From: Armatimonadota bacterium
GTDB lineage: Bacteria; Armatimonadota; HRBIN16
Direction: 5' to 3'
Length of the DNA: 64,000 nt
Assembly (NCBI GenBank): GCA_026003175.1
Contig: BPGT01000001.1
Coordinates: 372,001 to 436,000, forward strand
Shown: in pieces, positions 10,865 through 19,528 of the stretch
How positions within the stretch are numbered: the first letter of the stretch is position 1
Layout of the letters: every line of letters starts with the position of its first letter
Program-made: the position numbers and the translations under genes
Notes under the pieces: generated by a model
The model's database searches: none
Seen by the model: only the letters and a program-made list of their open reading frames with translations
Told to the model about the DNA's origin: nothing

Positions 10865-11953
10865 CTACCGCGTTTCGGGTGCCATCCCCGCCGCCGGGTT
10901 GTAATATACGTTCTGGAAGAAAGCAGGGATATCCCTGGCGGGGGTGTCCACGGGTTGGGGTGGCATTTGCTTGCGCAGGATGTCGGCTACAAAGCCCAGC
11001 ACCAGCGTCTTCTCCGCAGCAGGTGTTCCGGCAGGTACCATGCAGCGTATCCGAACAGTCTGCGCGTCGGGTTGTATGGTGAAAGCTGCTATTGCCGAAA
11101 GCCACGCCGTGCGATAAAGCGTCTCCCTGTTCATGTCTGAGGCATAGCCAAAGGTGATTATCAAGTGATTCGCCACAGGGTCGATAGATGCTACGAGCAG
11201 ATTGGGATTTACCTCGTGCTGACGCAACCACTCTTTGATCTTATCCGCCAGCAGGTCATCCTCTGTGCGCAGGCGTGTCTCTGGCTTCGGCTTCATCACG
11301 GGCGGGCTGACCTCTGGCTGGGGTTCGGGGGAACCCGTAGTGATGGCTGTTCCGTCCGGTGCGGGCAAAGCGGGTGCAGTGGCTGCTTCCGCTGGCAAGC
11401 GAGAGGTCGTGATGCTCAGAGGCGCAGCACTGCCAGCGATCCGGTTCTGGAACGCCCAGGTGATGCCGACAGCGATAAGCACCGCTAATCCCAATACCGA
11501 CGCGCTGAAGATACGTAGCATTCGCGCTTGCTTTTGCAGGTGTTCCACCTCTTGCGACTGGCTCTGTGCTTTCTGACGCAGTTCCAGTTCGCGCTGCACC
11601 TGCTCCAGCCGCTGGCGGTCTACCACACTGTCCGGTGCGAGATCCAGCGCCAGCTTGTACCATTGCGCCGCTTCCTCCAGATTGCCCTGGTCGCGGTAGA
11701 TGTCGCCCATGAGCGCGTGGGCGTGCACATTGTTAGGGAACTGGCGCAACACGTCCGAGCAAGCGCGCATCGCCTCTTCCCACTGTCCGCGCATCCGCAG
11801 CAGGTTTGCGTGCGCTAGCCGTGGGTTGACCAACCGTTCCTCTTCCTCAATCAACAGCGGGTCGTCGGTACCAGAGGTCACGGGTAGACCACACTCAGGG
11901 CAGTGAGTTGCGTCTTTGCTCAACGGTGCGAGGCAATGGTCGCAGAAATTCAT
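10865..11953 (-). CDS. zinc-ribbon, TPR-containing single-pass membrane protein
   Basis: A 362-aa protein of unrecognised specific function. Residues 4-22 form a zinc ribbon (FCDHCLAPL ... HCPECGLPV). Residues about 45-120 form two to three TPR-like helices (ANLLRMRGQWEEAMRACSDV, HALMGDIYRDQGNLEEAAQW), followed by a short coiled coil and one membrane helix near residues 148-168. The remaining region is Pro/Thr-rich and then a folded C-terminal domain of about 110 residues containing LLVASIDPVANHLIITFGYA. The layout suggests a cytoplasmic zinc/TPR sensor part and an external C-terminal domain. It precedes the dUTPase gene's 3' neighbour position, with 18 bp between its ATG and that gene's stop, so both may share a transcript. 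Confidence 0.6.
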   Translation of the reverse strand: MNFCDHCLAPLSKDATHCPECGLPVTSGTDDPLLIEEEERLVNPRLAHANLLRMRGQWEEAMRACSDVLRQFPNNVHAHALMGDIYRDQGNLEEAAQWYKLALDLAPDSVVDRQRLEQVQRELELRQKAQSQSQEVEHLQKQARMLRIFSASVLGLAVLIAVGITWAFQNRIAGSAAPLSITTSRLPAEAATAPALPAPDGTAITTGSPEPQPEVSPPVMKPKPETRLRTEDDLLADKIKEWLRQHEVNPNLLVASIDPVANHLIITFGYASDMNRETLYRTAWLSAIAAFTIQPDAQTVRIRCMVPAGTPAAEKTLVLGFVADILRKQMPPQPVDTPARDIPAFFQNVYYNPAAGMAPETR

Positions 11954-11971
11954 GTTTCTCCCCCTCTGCTG

Positions 11972-12430
11972 CTACTTGTATGTGGAGACTCCTGTGCTGC
12001 CGAAGCCGCCTTCGGCGCGCTCGGTTTCAGGAAGACTTTTTACCTCCTGCCAGACCGCCTGTACTACTGGTGCCACTACCAGCTGTGCAATGCGGTCGCC
12101 ACGCCGAATGGTAATCGGCTCCTGTCCCAGGTTGATCAGGATCACCTGTATCACTCCTCGATAGTCGCTGTCTATTGTGCCCGGCGCGTTGACCATGCTC
12201 AGTCCGTATCGGTCAGCCAGTCCGCTGCGCGGGCGAACCTGCGCCTCGTATCCGGGCGGCAGAGCGATTCGGATGCCCGTGCTGATGCGGCGTCGTTCGC
12301 CGGGGTGGATGACAACAGGTTCTCGTACCGCTGCATATAGGTCTGCCCCCGCCGACCCGGGCGTTGCATACTGGGGCAGGGGCAGGTCGGCTGCATCAGG
12401 CTCCCGTTGTATTAGAACATCGATGTGCAC
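11972..12430 (-). CDS. dut: dUTP diphosphatase
   Basis: Hydrolyses dUTP to dUMP and pyrophosphate, keeping uracil out of DNA and supplying dTMP synthesis. The 152-aa product shows the five trimeric-dUTPase motifs: AGADLYAA, RPRSGLADRYGL, NAPGTIDSDYRG, GDRIAQLVV and the C-terminal GGFGSTG. The start is placed at GTG 12430 because GGAGGG lies eight bases upstream and because the extra 28 residues of the longer frame are unlike the family. It is divergent from the chemoreceptor gene. Confidence 0.93.
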   Translation of the reverse strand: MHIDVLIQREPDAADLPLPQYATPGSAGADLYAAVREPVVIHPGERRRISTGIRIALPPGYEAQVRPRSGLADRYGLSMVNAPGTIDSDYRGVIQVILINLGQEPITIRRGDRIAQLVVAPVVQAVWQEVKSLPETERAEGGFGSTGVSTYK

Positions 12431-12694
12431 GCAAAGTTCCCTCCTGACGAAGTTACCTGCACACTGTATTGTGCCATGAATGGGAACGGTTTGGCAATGT
12501 GAAATCGCATCCAATACGATTCTTGCTATCTCCTTCTGAGAGAGAGGCTCTTGCTGAGCGTTCGTATCCTTTTAAGGGTGCGTCAGCACCCGAAGCACTT
12601 TCCAACGAGGTTTGCACACTACCGGGCACTAAAGTTTGCCTGCGTACTTTCTGATAATTACTCATGCTAGATATTTCTGGGGAGGTTGCGTCCT

Positions 12695-15088
12695 ATGCAC
12701 CTTATCTTTGCGCCAGCCATCCGCTGGATGGAACGCCTGTCTCTGGCGAAGAAGATGCTTACAGTAGCAGCAGTGTGCACCGTGCCGTTGATAGTCTTCT
12801 CTTACCAGATCTTGCAGACAACCGGAGAGAATATCCAGTTTGCGCAGCGTGAAAAGGAGGGCACTGCTTTCCTCAAGCCCACCTTCAGCCTGTTACAACA
12901 TGTTCAGCAGCATCGAGGTGCGGCAGCGGCTTTGCTAGCGGGTGACCGTTCCTTCCAGACTACCGTGGAGCAGAAGGCTCAGGCTATCGAACAGGATATT
13001 CAGGCAATCGACAGCGCAGATAGGCGGTACGGAGCACGGTTTGGAGTATCTCAGCAATGGCAGCAGTGGAAACAAGGGTGGCAGGAGCTGCGTCGAAACC
13101 TGCATCATCTTTCGGTAACGCGGTCTACCGAACAGCATACCGCGCTGGTTCAGCAACTGCTACAGATACAACAAGCCATAGCCGATGCTTCCAGCATGAG
13201 CCTGGACCCTGAAATCGATACCTACTATGTGATGTACACCTTTGCTTTTGTATTACCCCCTGCTACTGAATATATGGGGCAAGCGCGAGCTATAGGCGCG
13301 GGCGCTATTGCTTCCAAAGACATCTCCACGACACGTGACAGACTCGTTGCCCTGTCCAGCCTGATACAGGATAGGGTAGCAACAACCCATACCAGCATCG
13401 ACAAGGTAATACACGCCGACCCGACGTTGCGTTCCCGCCTGGGAGAGGCACACAGGCAATACCAGGTCGCAGTGGACAAGTTCACAACTGTGCTAAATGA
13501 TAGGTTGCTCAAAGGAGAAGTCGCCGGCATAACATCACAGGACTATTTTCGTCTGGCGACAGAAGCCATCGACTGTCAGTTTGCCCTGATAAACCAGCTG
13601 AGCCAGCAGTTCGACGTCCTCCTGGACAGGCGCATTGCCCGTCTCAACATGCGTCGGTACAGCATGCTGATGATTGCGCTTGTTCCGGTGCTCATAGCGG
13701 CGTGGTTATACGGAGGTTTCTATCTGGCTATAAGACGCGGAGTGCAGCAACTGCTTTACATCTCACAGAGGATGGCTGTTGGCGACCTGCAGCTGGAGAT
13801 GAAAATGACTGGCAGCAAGGAAGAGATAAACCAAATTAGCCAGGCGCTGGGGAGCGTGTTACACTACATGCAACAGCTGGCGCATGCCAGTCAACGCATC
13901 GCGCAGGGCGATCTGACAGTTCAACTCTCGCCCCAGTCTGAGCGAGATGCGCTGGGCAATGCCTTTGCGGAGATGACGCGGAGCTTACGTCAGATGGTCT
14001 GCCAGCTGGGATCTGGAGCGGAACAGTTATCCTCCTTCGCCCAACAGATCAGTTCCGCCTCAGTACACTCGGCGCAAGCATCTGGAGAGGTTGCGCGGGG
14101 CAGCGAGCAACTCGCCCAGCAAGCCACTGAAGCCGCTCAGGCGATGGACAACCTCGACCGAGCCATCCGCACCGTGCAACAGGGCAGCGAAACGCAACGC
14201 GAAGCCGCCCAGCAAGCGGAAGAGGGCATGAGACAGGCTGCCCAGGCGGTGGAAGAGGTCGCACGCTCCGCCCAGCAGATGGCTGCCTCCGCCCAGCAAG
14301 CCAGCGCCATCGCCCAGCAGGGTGGACAGTCGGTAGAAGAGATGCTGCACACCATGCGCCAGATTCAAGAACAAGCGGAAGCCTCCGCCCAGAAGGTGGC
14401 GCAGTTAGACCAGCTGGGTCAGCAGATAGGCAACATCGTGCAGACGATAGAACAGATAGCGGAGCAGACGAACCTGCTGGCGTTGAACGCGGCGATAGAG
14501 GCGGCTCGTGCTGGGGAGCACGGCAGAGGTTTCGCGGTGGTGGCGGATGAGGTGCGCAAGTTGGCGGAGCAGGCAGGTGCTGCCACCAAGGAGATAGCCA
14601 CCCTGATTGGGGATGTGCGCGCGGGGGTGGAGGAGACGGTCAACGCCATCCGTGCCACAGGCAAAATGGTCTCCGACGGCTTCGCTCGCAGTGAGCAGGT
14701 AGGTTCCGCGCTGATGCAGATAGTGGAGTCGGCGCAGCAGGTAGCGGGCGAGGTGCAGTCGGTGACGGCGGTGGCGGAGCAGATGTCTGCGAGCGTGCAG
14801 CAGGTTCTGGCGACGGTGAGCACGGTGTTGCAGAGTGCGCAGGAGAACGCCCGTGCGGCGTTAGAGATGGTATCGGGTTCGGAGCAGGTGTCTTCGGCGA
14901 TTGCGTCGGTGGCGAGCATCAGCGAGCAGGCAGCGGCGAGTGCAGAGGAGTTGAACGCCTCGTCTGAAGAGGTCGCCGCGGCGGCGCAGGAGCTGTTGCA
15001 GATGTCGTATGAGATGCGAAACCTGGCGAGCCGCTTCGTCGTACAACAAGACAGCAGCTCCCCAGTATCCGCACGCCTCGCTGCGTAG
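12695..15088 (+). CDS. methyl-accepting chemotaxis protein
   Basis: A 797-aa membrane chemoreceptor. Residues 15-35 form the first membrane helix ([19 protein letters not shown]), followed by a large all-helical extracytoplasmic sensor of about 290 residues with [16 protein letters not shown], reminiscent of nitrate/nitrite (NIT) sensor domains. The second membrane helix is near residues 320-345, then two HAMP-like segments and a long cytoplasmic coiled coil. The tip motif [20 protein letters not shown] is intact, so it should signal to CheA. The C-terminal part is extremely Gln/Ala rich. ATG 12695 is chosen because GGGGAGG lies nine bases upstream. No che genes are nearby, so it is an orphan receptor. 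The ligand is unknown. Confidence 0.9.
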   Translation: MHLIFAPAIRWMERLSLAKKMLTVAAVCTVPLIVFSYQILQTTGENIQFAQREKEGTAFLKPTFSLLQHVQQHRGAAAALLAGDRSFQTTVEQKAQAIEQDIQAIDSADRRYGARFGVSQQWQQWKQGWQELRRNLHHLSVTRSTEQHTALVQQLLQIQQAIADASSMSLDPEIDTYYVMYTFAFVLPPATEYMGQARAIGAGAIASKDISTTRDRLVALSSLIQDRVATTHTSIDKVIHADPTLRSRLGEAHRQYQVAVDKFTTVLNDRLLKGEVAGITSQDYFRLATEAIDCQFALINQLSQQFDVLLDRRIARLNMRRYSMLMIALVPVLIAAWLYGGFYLAIRRGVQQLLYISQRMAVGDLQLEMKMTGSKEEINQISQALGSVLHYMQQLAHASQRIAQGDLTVQLSPQSERDALGNAFAEMTRSLRQMVCQLGSGAEQLSSFAQQISSASVHSAQASGEVARGSEQLAQQATEAAQAMDNLDRAIRTVQQGSETQREAAQQAEEGMRQAAQAVEEVARSAQQMAASAQQASAIAQQGGQSVEEMLHTMRQIQEQAEASAQKVAQLDQLGQQIGNIVQTIEQIAEQTNLLALNAAIEAARAGEHGRGFAVVADEVRKLAEQAGAATKEIATLIGDVRAGVEETVNAIRATGKMVSDGFARSEQVGSALMQIVESAQQVAGEVQSVTAVAEQMSASVQQVLATVSTVLQSAQENARAALEMVSGSEQVSSAIASVASISEQAAASAEELNASSEEVAAAAQELLQMSYEMRNLASRFVVQQDSSSPVSARLAA

Positions 15089-15205
15089 ATAATGGAAGAG
15101 GTGGCAAACTCACGCTCTACTGCCCTTCTGCGTTGCAAAGAAGGTTTTAGCCTGGTGGGGCGCACTGAGGCGCGCACTGCAAGCATGCTGTGTGTAGTGC
15201 GGGTT

Positions 15206-16279
15206 TCAGCCTGCGCCCCGTGACACTCCCAGCCACGTGCGATAGATGGCTTCAAAGATGCGGATGTCCTGAATCGCGTCCTCGCCAGAAGAACGGAACG
15301 GCTCGCCTGTGCGCACACAGTGGATAAAGTGTGCTGCCTCGCGCTGGAACGACCACGACCAGCCATCCCTGGGGAAGAGGCGCGAGTACTCCGCCCCTTC
15401 TGCCGCACGATACATCTCTACGGTGGCGCAGGCGTTGCGCAACAACAGCGAAGGCGAGGTGGCTTTCACCCAGCCTTTCTGGAAGTATGCCTGAGTATCT
15501 TCATCCCACTGGTGCGCCGCTAGTCCGCCTGTCTCCAGCGACACACGCACGTTACCCATCCGCAGTACCGCAATACCGGTGAAGGCGTCCTCGTCCAGGT
15601 CCACGGCGGTTACTTCCCAATCTTCACCGACGTCCAGCAGCCAGCGTGTGAGGTTTACGTTGTGGCAATACACCTGCAGGTAGTTGACGTAACTCTGATG
15701 GTACTTTTCTGGCAGCCAGTCGGGCGCTTCGATGGGTGTGCTGGGGTATGGTTCGTCTGTGTTGATAGTCGTCGCAGAGTTTCCTGCCGTCCAGTGCCCT
15801 CCAAAACAACGAGCGCGCAGATAGAAGAGCCTGCCCAGCTCCCCCGACTGGCGGTAAGTGTCTATCAACTGCTTCGCCAGCTCGATACCCGCGTCGTAGC
15901 GCTTCATGTAGGCGACCATCAGCCGCCCGCCGCCTTCGCGCGCCGCCTGTAACATGCGTTCGGCACGCTCTACCGTCAGCGCCATCGGTTTCTCCATGTA
16001 TACCGGCTTGCCCGCGCGCAGGGCATCTTCCGCTACCTGCGCCTGATGTACAAAGTGCGCCGATACCGCCACCGCGTCGATGTCGGGGTCCAATAGCAGC
16101 TCACTGTGTGTGGTGTACACGCGAGGGATGCCGAAGCGTTCCGCCACTCTCTGCGCCAAATGGGGACGCATTTCCGCCAGCGCGACCACCTCGCAATCGG
16201 GCAGGGCGACAAAATTGGGTAGATGCACCGCCTGTGCCATGAAGCCTGCCCCGACGTACCCCAGCCGAACCTTTTCCAT
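15206..16279 (-). CDS. Gfo/Idh/MocA-family NAD(P)-dependent oxidoreductase
   Basis: A 357-aa enzyme of the sugar/inositol dehydrogenase superfamily. The N-terminal Rossmann domain begins RLGYVGAGFMAQAVHLPNF, giving the GxGxxA nucleotide loop, and the family EKP motif is present (VYMEKPMALTVERAERM). The C-terminal alpha/beta domain carries the substrate-binding NLTRWLL segment. The start at 16279 has AAGGAGG nine bases upstream. The stop of the isomerase gene lies 16 bp upstream on the same strand, so the two form an operon probably acting on a sugar or inositol-like compound. The exact substrate is not deducible. Confidence 0.85.
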   Translation of the reverse strand: MEKVRLGYVGAGFMAQAVHLPNFVALPDCEVVALAEMRPHLAQRVAERFGIPRVYTTHSELLLDPDIDAVAVSAHFVHQAQVAEDALRAGKPVYMEKPMALTVERAERMLQAAREGGGRLMVAYMKRYDAGIELAKQLIDTYRQSGELGRLFYLRARCFGGHWTAGNSATTINTDEPYPSTPIEAPDWLPEKYHQSYVNYLQVYCHNVNLTRWLLDVGEDWEVTAVDLDEDAFTGIAVLRMGNVRVSLETGGLAAHQWDEDTQAYFQKGWVKATSPSLLLRNACATVEMYRAAEGAEYSRLFPRDGWSWSFQREAAHFIHCVRTGEPFRSSGEDAIQDIRIFEAIYRTWLGVSRGAG

Positions 16280-16295
16280 GTCGTCGCCTCCTTTC

Positions 16296-17120
16296 TTACA
16301 CCTTCGCCAGCACAGCATCCAGCGCCACTTTAGCGTTACGAATAACGTTCTCGTGTGAGTCTGCCCAGTAGTCCCGGTTGAAGATTTCGATGCTTAGGAA
16401 GCCTTTGTACCCTACCTCGTGCTTGAGGATGCGAAACTCCTCCACGAGGGGGATGACGCCATGCCCGGGATAGACGCGGTGGCTGTCGTTTAGCTGTTCA
16501 CGCGGCAGGTCCGGGCAGTCGTTCACGTGTACAATCAGCAGCTGCTCGCACGGCAGCCGGCGTATCTCGTCCAGCGGGATACCCGATTTGTAGTAATGGA
16601 AGGTATCCATCATGATACCCACATTACGGCTGGTAGATGCCCCAACGACAGCCAGTGCCTGTCGCGGTCCGGGCATAAAGGGCGCGCCGCCTATGGGTTC
16701 CAGAGCGCATTTCACCGCATACTGCCCGCTCACCTCGCCATAGCGTTGGGCGGCTTTGCCTGCCCGCTCGATGGCTTCGGCGATACCCATGCCGGGCGGC
16801 GGGGCGTCGGCGGTGAAGCAAAGGAGGGTTCTACTGCCCAGCTGGCGGGCGATGCGCGCGTACTTGTCAATGCGACGCAGCTGCTCTTCTTGCTGCGCCA
16901 TATCGAAGGCAAAGAAGGGGAACGCCATAATCGCTGCCACCTGAAGACGATTCTTCGCCAGCTGGCGCTTGAGGTCGCTCAGGGAGTGGCGTGTGAGGTA
17001 ATCATCGATTCGTCCTGCCTCTATCTCCACCCCTTCGTAGCCATATTTACCCAGCAGGTCCAGCGTGGCTTCCAGTGGTTTATCTGCCCCGCAAGTAATG
17101 GTGTTAAAGCATGTTTTCAT
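16296..17120 (-). CDS. sugar phosphate isomerase/epimerase (xylose-isomerase-like TIM barrel)
   Basis: A 274-aa AP-endonuclease-2-fold protein. Metal-site signatures at the ends of successive strands are visible: GVEIEAG, CALEPIGG (Glu), MMDTFHYYKSG (Asp/His), IVHVNDCPD (His/Asp) and LSIEIFNRDYW (Glu). Such enzymes isomerise or epimerise ketoses or act as inosose dehydratases. It is co-directional with and 16 bp upstream of the Gfo/Idh/MocA dehydrogenase, a very common pairing in carbohydrate catabolism. The ATG has a GGGGG-rich RBS (ACAGGGGGAGTCAGCGG). Confidence 0.82.
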   Translation of the reverse strand: MKTCFNTITCGADKPLEATLDLLGKYGYEGVEIEAGRIDDYLTRHSLSDLKRQLAKNRLQVAAIMAFPFFAFDMAQQEEQLRRIDKYARIARQLGSRTLLCFTADAPPPGMGIAEAIERAGKAAQRYGEVSGQYAVKCALEPIGGAPFMPGPRQALAVVGASTSRNVGIMMDTFHYYKSGIPLDEIRRLPCEQLLIVHVNDCPDLPREQLNDSHRVYPGHGVIPLVEEFRILKHEVGYKGFLSIEIFNRDYWADSHENVIRNAKVALDAVLAKV

Positions 17121-17198
17121 CCGCTGACTCCCCCTGTAACGTGCTACTATTCAGTTCTCCACACACAGGTTATTCCTTCACAGGATGGATACGGGGGA

Positions 17199-17400
17199 AT
17201 AATACTTCGTCAAGGCTCAATCTTCTGGAGGGCGAGGCTCCTGCCGAGCCGTCAGCCCCCCTGTAGTCCCCCCGCAGGCAGGGGGACATAACGCTCCTCC
17301 CCGCTTGCGGGGAGGCTGGGTGGGGCTGCGTGTTTCGGCTCACCGGGAGGTTCGCCCTCCAGATGGGCAAAGCGAAGTTTCACTTTTGACAGAGTATTAA
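17199..17400. repeat. MITE-like intergenic element with nested inverted repeats
   Basis: The outer ends are imperfectly inverted (TAATACTTCGTCAA at 17200-17213 against TAATACTCTGTCAA read on the minus strand from 17399). An inner pair at 17224-17250 and 17337-17363 begins with a perfect TCTGGAGGGCGA and matches at 22 of 27 positions. The interior is GC-rich palindromic sequence. The half-site GAGGCTCCxGCCGAGCC recurs at 36203-36219. No target duplication is evident and no ORF is present. Confidence 0.55.
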
Positions 17401-17414
17401 GAACCAGATGTATT
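17386..17414 (+). promoter_or_regulatory. sigma-70-like promoter without a downstream ORF
   Basis: TTGACA at 17386-17391 is followed after 17 bases by TGTATT at 17409-17414. It points into an ORF-free stretch that ends in a strong terminator. The -35 lies in the right end of the preceding palindromic element. Confidence 0.45.
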
Positions 17415-17420
17415 CGCGCT

Positions 17421-17584
17421 GAGCAGCTACCACGCCCCAGGACGCTTCCTGAGCCGACGGCGCCCGGTTATTACACGGGACCAATGAAAGGCAAGGGAGC
17501 GAAGGCTACCGTTGCGCCAGAGCAATTGCCACCGTAACAGGCATTCGCGGGGGCGTCTCTCTTCTTCAGAGACGCCCCCTTTTT
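17421..17584 (+). ncRNA. candidate orphan non-coding RNA of about 165 nt
   Basis: The interval between the promoter at 17386-17414 and the terminator at 17549-17584 has no convincing ORF on the plus strand. It contains short helices (CCCG / CGGG near 17465-17480 and GGCAA / TTGCC spanning about 17492-17530). I compared it by eye with common riboswitches, SRP RNA, tmRNA and 6S RNA and recognised none. No gene follows on the same strand before 17870, so a cis-regulatory role is less likely than a trans-acting RNA. The 5' end is inferred from the -10 position. Confidence 0.4.
17549..17584 (+). terminator. strong rho-independent terminator
   Basis: A perfect 12-bp stem (GGGGGCGTCTCT / AGAGACGCCCCC) with a 7-base loop is followed by TTTTT on the plus strand only. 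No plus-strand gene ends just before it. Confidence 0.85.
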
Positions 17585-17587
17585 CCG

Positions 17588-17755
17588 CTATTGTGCAACA
17601 GCAGACTGGTTGCGCGGCAGCGATTCGTACGAAACCTTCGCACTATGCCAGAACGCCAGTACAGCTATCAACAGCATCACCAGAATCACCAGCGCAACCA
17701 TCCATGCAGGCATATCCAGCGCGCGGTGGTCATCGGGTTTTCCGTTATGAGACAT
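17588..17755 (-). CDS. small single-pass membrane protein (55 aa)
   Basis: ATG at 17755 to TAG at 17588 encodes 55 residues: a short polar N-terminus (MSHNGKPDDHRALDMP), one clear membrane helix (AWMVALVILVMLLIAVLAFW) and a polar C-terminus (HSAKVSYESLPRNQS). The hydrophobic block bounded by charged ends is hard to obtain by chance, which supports a real gene even though the RBS is weak (GGGGG about ten bases upstream). It is divergent from the gene at 17870 and lies between that gene and the sugar isomerase. No family is recognised. Confidence 0.5.
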   Translation of the reverse strand: MSHNGKPDDHRALDMPAWMVALVILVMLLIAVLAFWHSAKVSYESLPRNQSAVAQ

Positions 17756-17806
17756 TTCGTTTGCCCCCGGGGTGCCGGAACGAAACTCTTTCTCAACCGG
17801 TCATAG

Positions 17807-17812
17807 TATAAT
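17807..17812 (+). promoter_or_regulatory. -10-like TATAAT upstream of the 17870 gene
   Basis: A perfect TATAAT lies 58 bp before the ATG at 17870. No good -35 is seen at the usual distance. Confidence 0.35.
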
Positions 17813-17869
17813 GGATAGTAGCGAATGTGGCAAGATTCTCCAGAAGGCTTACAGCAGGAGGGAGATACG

Positions 17870-18424
17870 ATGCCACAACCCATTTCGGAGCGACATCCGC
17901 TCAGGCAGCTGTTCGGCACGCTGGTAGAGCAGGCGTTTACGCGCGTGCTGCGGGAGCATGAGCCAGACGTTTTGCGCTACATGGTGAACCTGCTGACCGA
18001 GTTCACCCACATCGATAACATCTACCGCATCCGCGACGCTCGCGGCAGAGCGTTGCGGGAAGTGGCGGAGATGCTGGCAGAGGGCGACGTGCTCCTGAAC
18101 GCCACCTCCTTTGCGCGCGAGCGGGAGGTGCATCGCCATATCGGCGACTTCACGCTGTTCTGGTCCGGGGTATACCCCGAGGCGATGCCGCGCCTGCGCC
18201 ACGCCCTGAGCAAAGACGCGCTTATCGACTACGTACAGCAGGGCAAGAAGTCCTACTATATCGTCTCCACCTTTGAAGAGGGCGAGTGGCGGCACGAGGC
18301 GCCGCTGTTCCGGCGATTGTCCGAACGCTTCGAGCTGTACATGTTCGGTCTGAACCTGGTGCGTCAAGGTTGGGAACGCCTTGCCCGGGAACATTTCGAG
18401 CGATGGCAACGCGGTCTACAATAA
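17870..18424 (+). CDS. conserved-looking hypothetical protein (184 aa)
   Basis: A soluble, mostly helical protein without a signal peptide or membrane segment, not assigned to a family. Recognisable stretches include LVEQAFTRVLREHEPDVLRY near the N-terminus, HRHIGDFTLFWSGVYPEAM in the middle and QQGKKSYYIVSTFEEG towards the end. The start at 17870 is preferred over an upstream in-frame GTG because GGAGGGAGATACG lies immediately before it. The last 9 bp overlap the end of the convergent glycosyltransferase gene. Confidence 0.6.
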   Translation: MPQPISERHPLRQLFGTLVEQAFTRVLREHEPDVLRYMVNLLTEFTHIDNIYRIRDARGRALREVAEMLAEGDVLLNATSFAREREVHRHIGDFTLFWSGVYPEAMPRLRHALSKDALIDYVQQGKKSYYIVSTFEEGEWRHEAPLFRRLSERFELYMFGLNLVRQGWERLAREHFERWQRGLQ

Positions 18425-19528
18425 CGCGCGGTAGATGCCCACAAGCCGCTGGACATGCTGTTCCAGACTGTATCGCTCGCACACAACTCGACGGGCAGAG
18501 GTGGTTATTGCTCGCCTTCGTTCCGTGTCGGCAAGCAGGTTGTGCACTGCCTCAGCAAGAGCCGGCACATCGTTAGGAGGCGTTAAGAGCCCGGTGAGGC
18601 CGTTCTCGATGATTTCTGCTGGTGCGCCCCGGTTTGCCGAGACCACTGCAGTGCCGCAAGCCATCGCCTCCAGCACCACCAGTCCGAACGGTTCTGGGCG
18701 CGTGCTGCAATGCACCAGCGCATCCGCCGCGGCGATAATGGGAGCTATATCACGTTGGAAGCCCAGCCACCGCACATGCGGTTCCAGGCTTTTTGCCCTC
18801 TCTTTAACCCTCGCAGCATAGCGCGGGTCACCCATGCTGTCGTCGCCTGCCAGCCAGAAAATAAGGGGGTAATCTGGTGGATATTTGCGCAGCAGTGTTT
18901 GCGCCATCCGCAAGAAGAGGTGTTGCCCCTTGAACGGCATCAGACGCCCCGCGTGGATCGCTACCAGAGCGTCCGCCGGGGTTTCAAATGACCGGCGCAC
19001 CTGAGCACGTAACGACTCTTCCGGGGGAGCGAACGTCTGCGTATCTACCCCGTGAGGCAGCAGATGAACCTTGTGCCTTAGCCCGCTGCCGAACTGTTTC
19101 TGCAGAATCTGCGAGTATGCTACCACTGCCTGTGCATAGCGTTGCGCAACTATCCGCAACCACAACCGCTGCCAGGGGAAGGGGAACAGGTCGTGTACCG
19201 ACCACACCATCGGCACGTGCAGCTGACGACAGAGTTTGCCGGCGAACCAGCCCGCGCGCACAGAGTAGGCATGTACGAGGTCGCAAGACGTTATTGCTTG
19301 ACGGAGGCTTTGGATATCCTCTACACGAGGCTGGTCGTAACTTCGCACAGAGGGAACTTGCACCGGTACGACCTCTACACCCATTGCGCGCGCTTCCTCC
19401 GCCAGCGCACCCGGCGGGCAGGCAAGAAGTGGCTCTACCTGCTCACGTGGCAGGCGCGCCAGTATGCGCAGCAGGCTGATCTCCGCTCCGCCTAGTCCTC
19501 CCCACTGGTTCACATACAGCACCTTCAT
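18416..19528 (-). CDS. GT4-family glycosyltransferase
   Basis: A 370-aa retaining glycosyltransferase with a GT-B fold. The N-terminus has the glycine-rich acceptor loop (VNQWGGLGGAEISLLRIL). The C-terminal half has the nucleotide-sugar site HAGRLMPFKG and the diagnostic EPFGLVVLEAMACGTAVV (E-x7-E). Its ATG overlaps the stop of the upstream glycosyltransferase gene by 4 bp (ATGA), so translation is coupled. The pair probably acts in synthesis of a surface polysaccharide or glycolipid; no polymerase or flippase is nearby to say which. Confidence 0.88.
   Translation of the reverse strand: MKVLYVNQWGGLGGAEISLLRILARLPREQVEPLLACPPGALAEEARAMGVEVVPVQVPSVRSYDQPRVEDIQSLRQAITSCDLVHAYSVRAGWFAGKLCRQLHVPMVWSVHDLFPFPWQRLWLRIVAQRYAQAVVAYSQILQKQFGSGLRHKVHLLPHGVDTQTFAPPEESLRAQVRRSFETPADALVAIHAGRLMPFKGQHLFLRMAQTLLRKYPPDYPLIFWLAGDDSMGDPRYAARVKERAKSLEPHVRWLGFQRDIAPIIAAADALVHCSTRPEPFGLVVLEAMACGTAVVSANRGAPAEIIENGLTGLLTPPNDVPALAEAVHNLLADTERRRAITTSARRVVCERYSLEQHVQRLVGIYRALL

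Noticed and set aside
12431-12694. Cyclic di-GMP riboswitch-like impression before the chemoreceptor gene.
   Set aside because: The conserved core and GAAA loop of that riboswitch class are not present.
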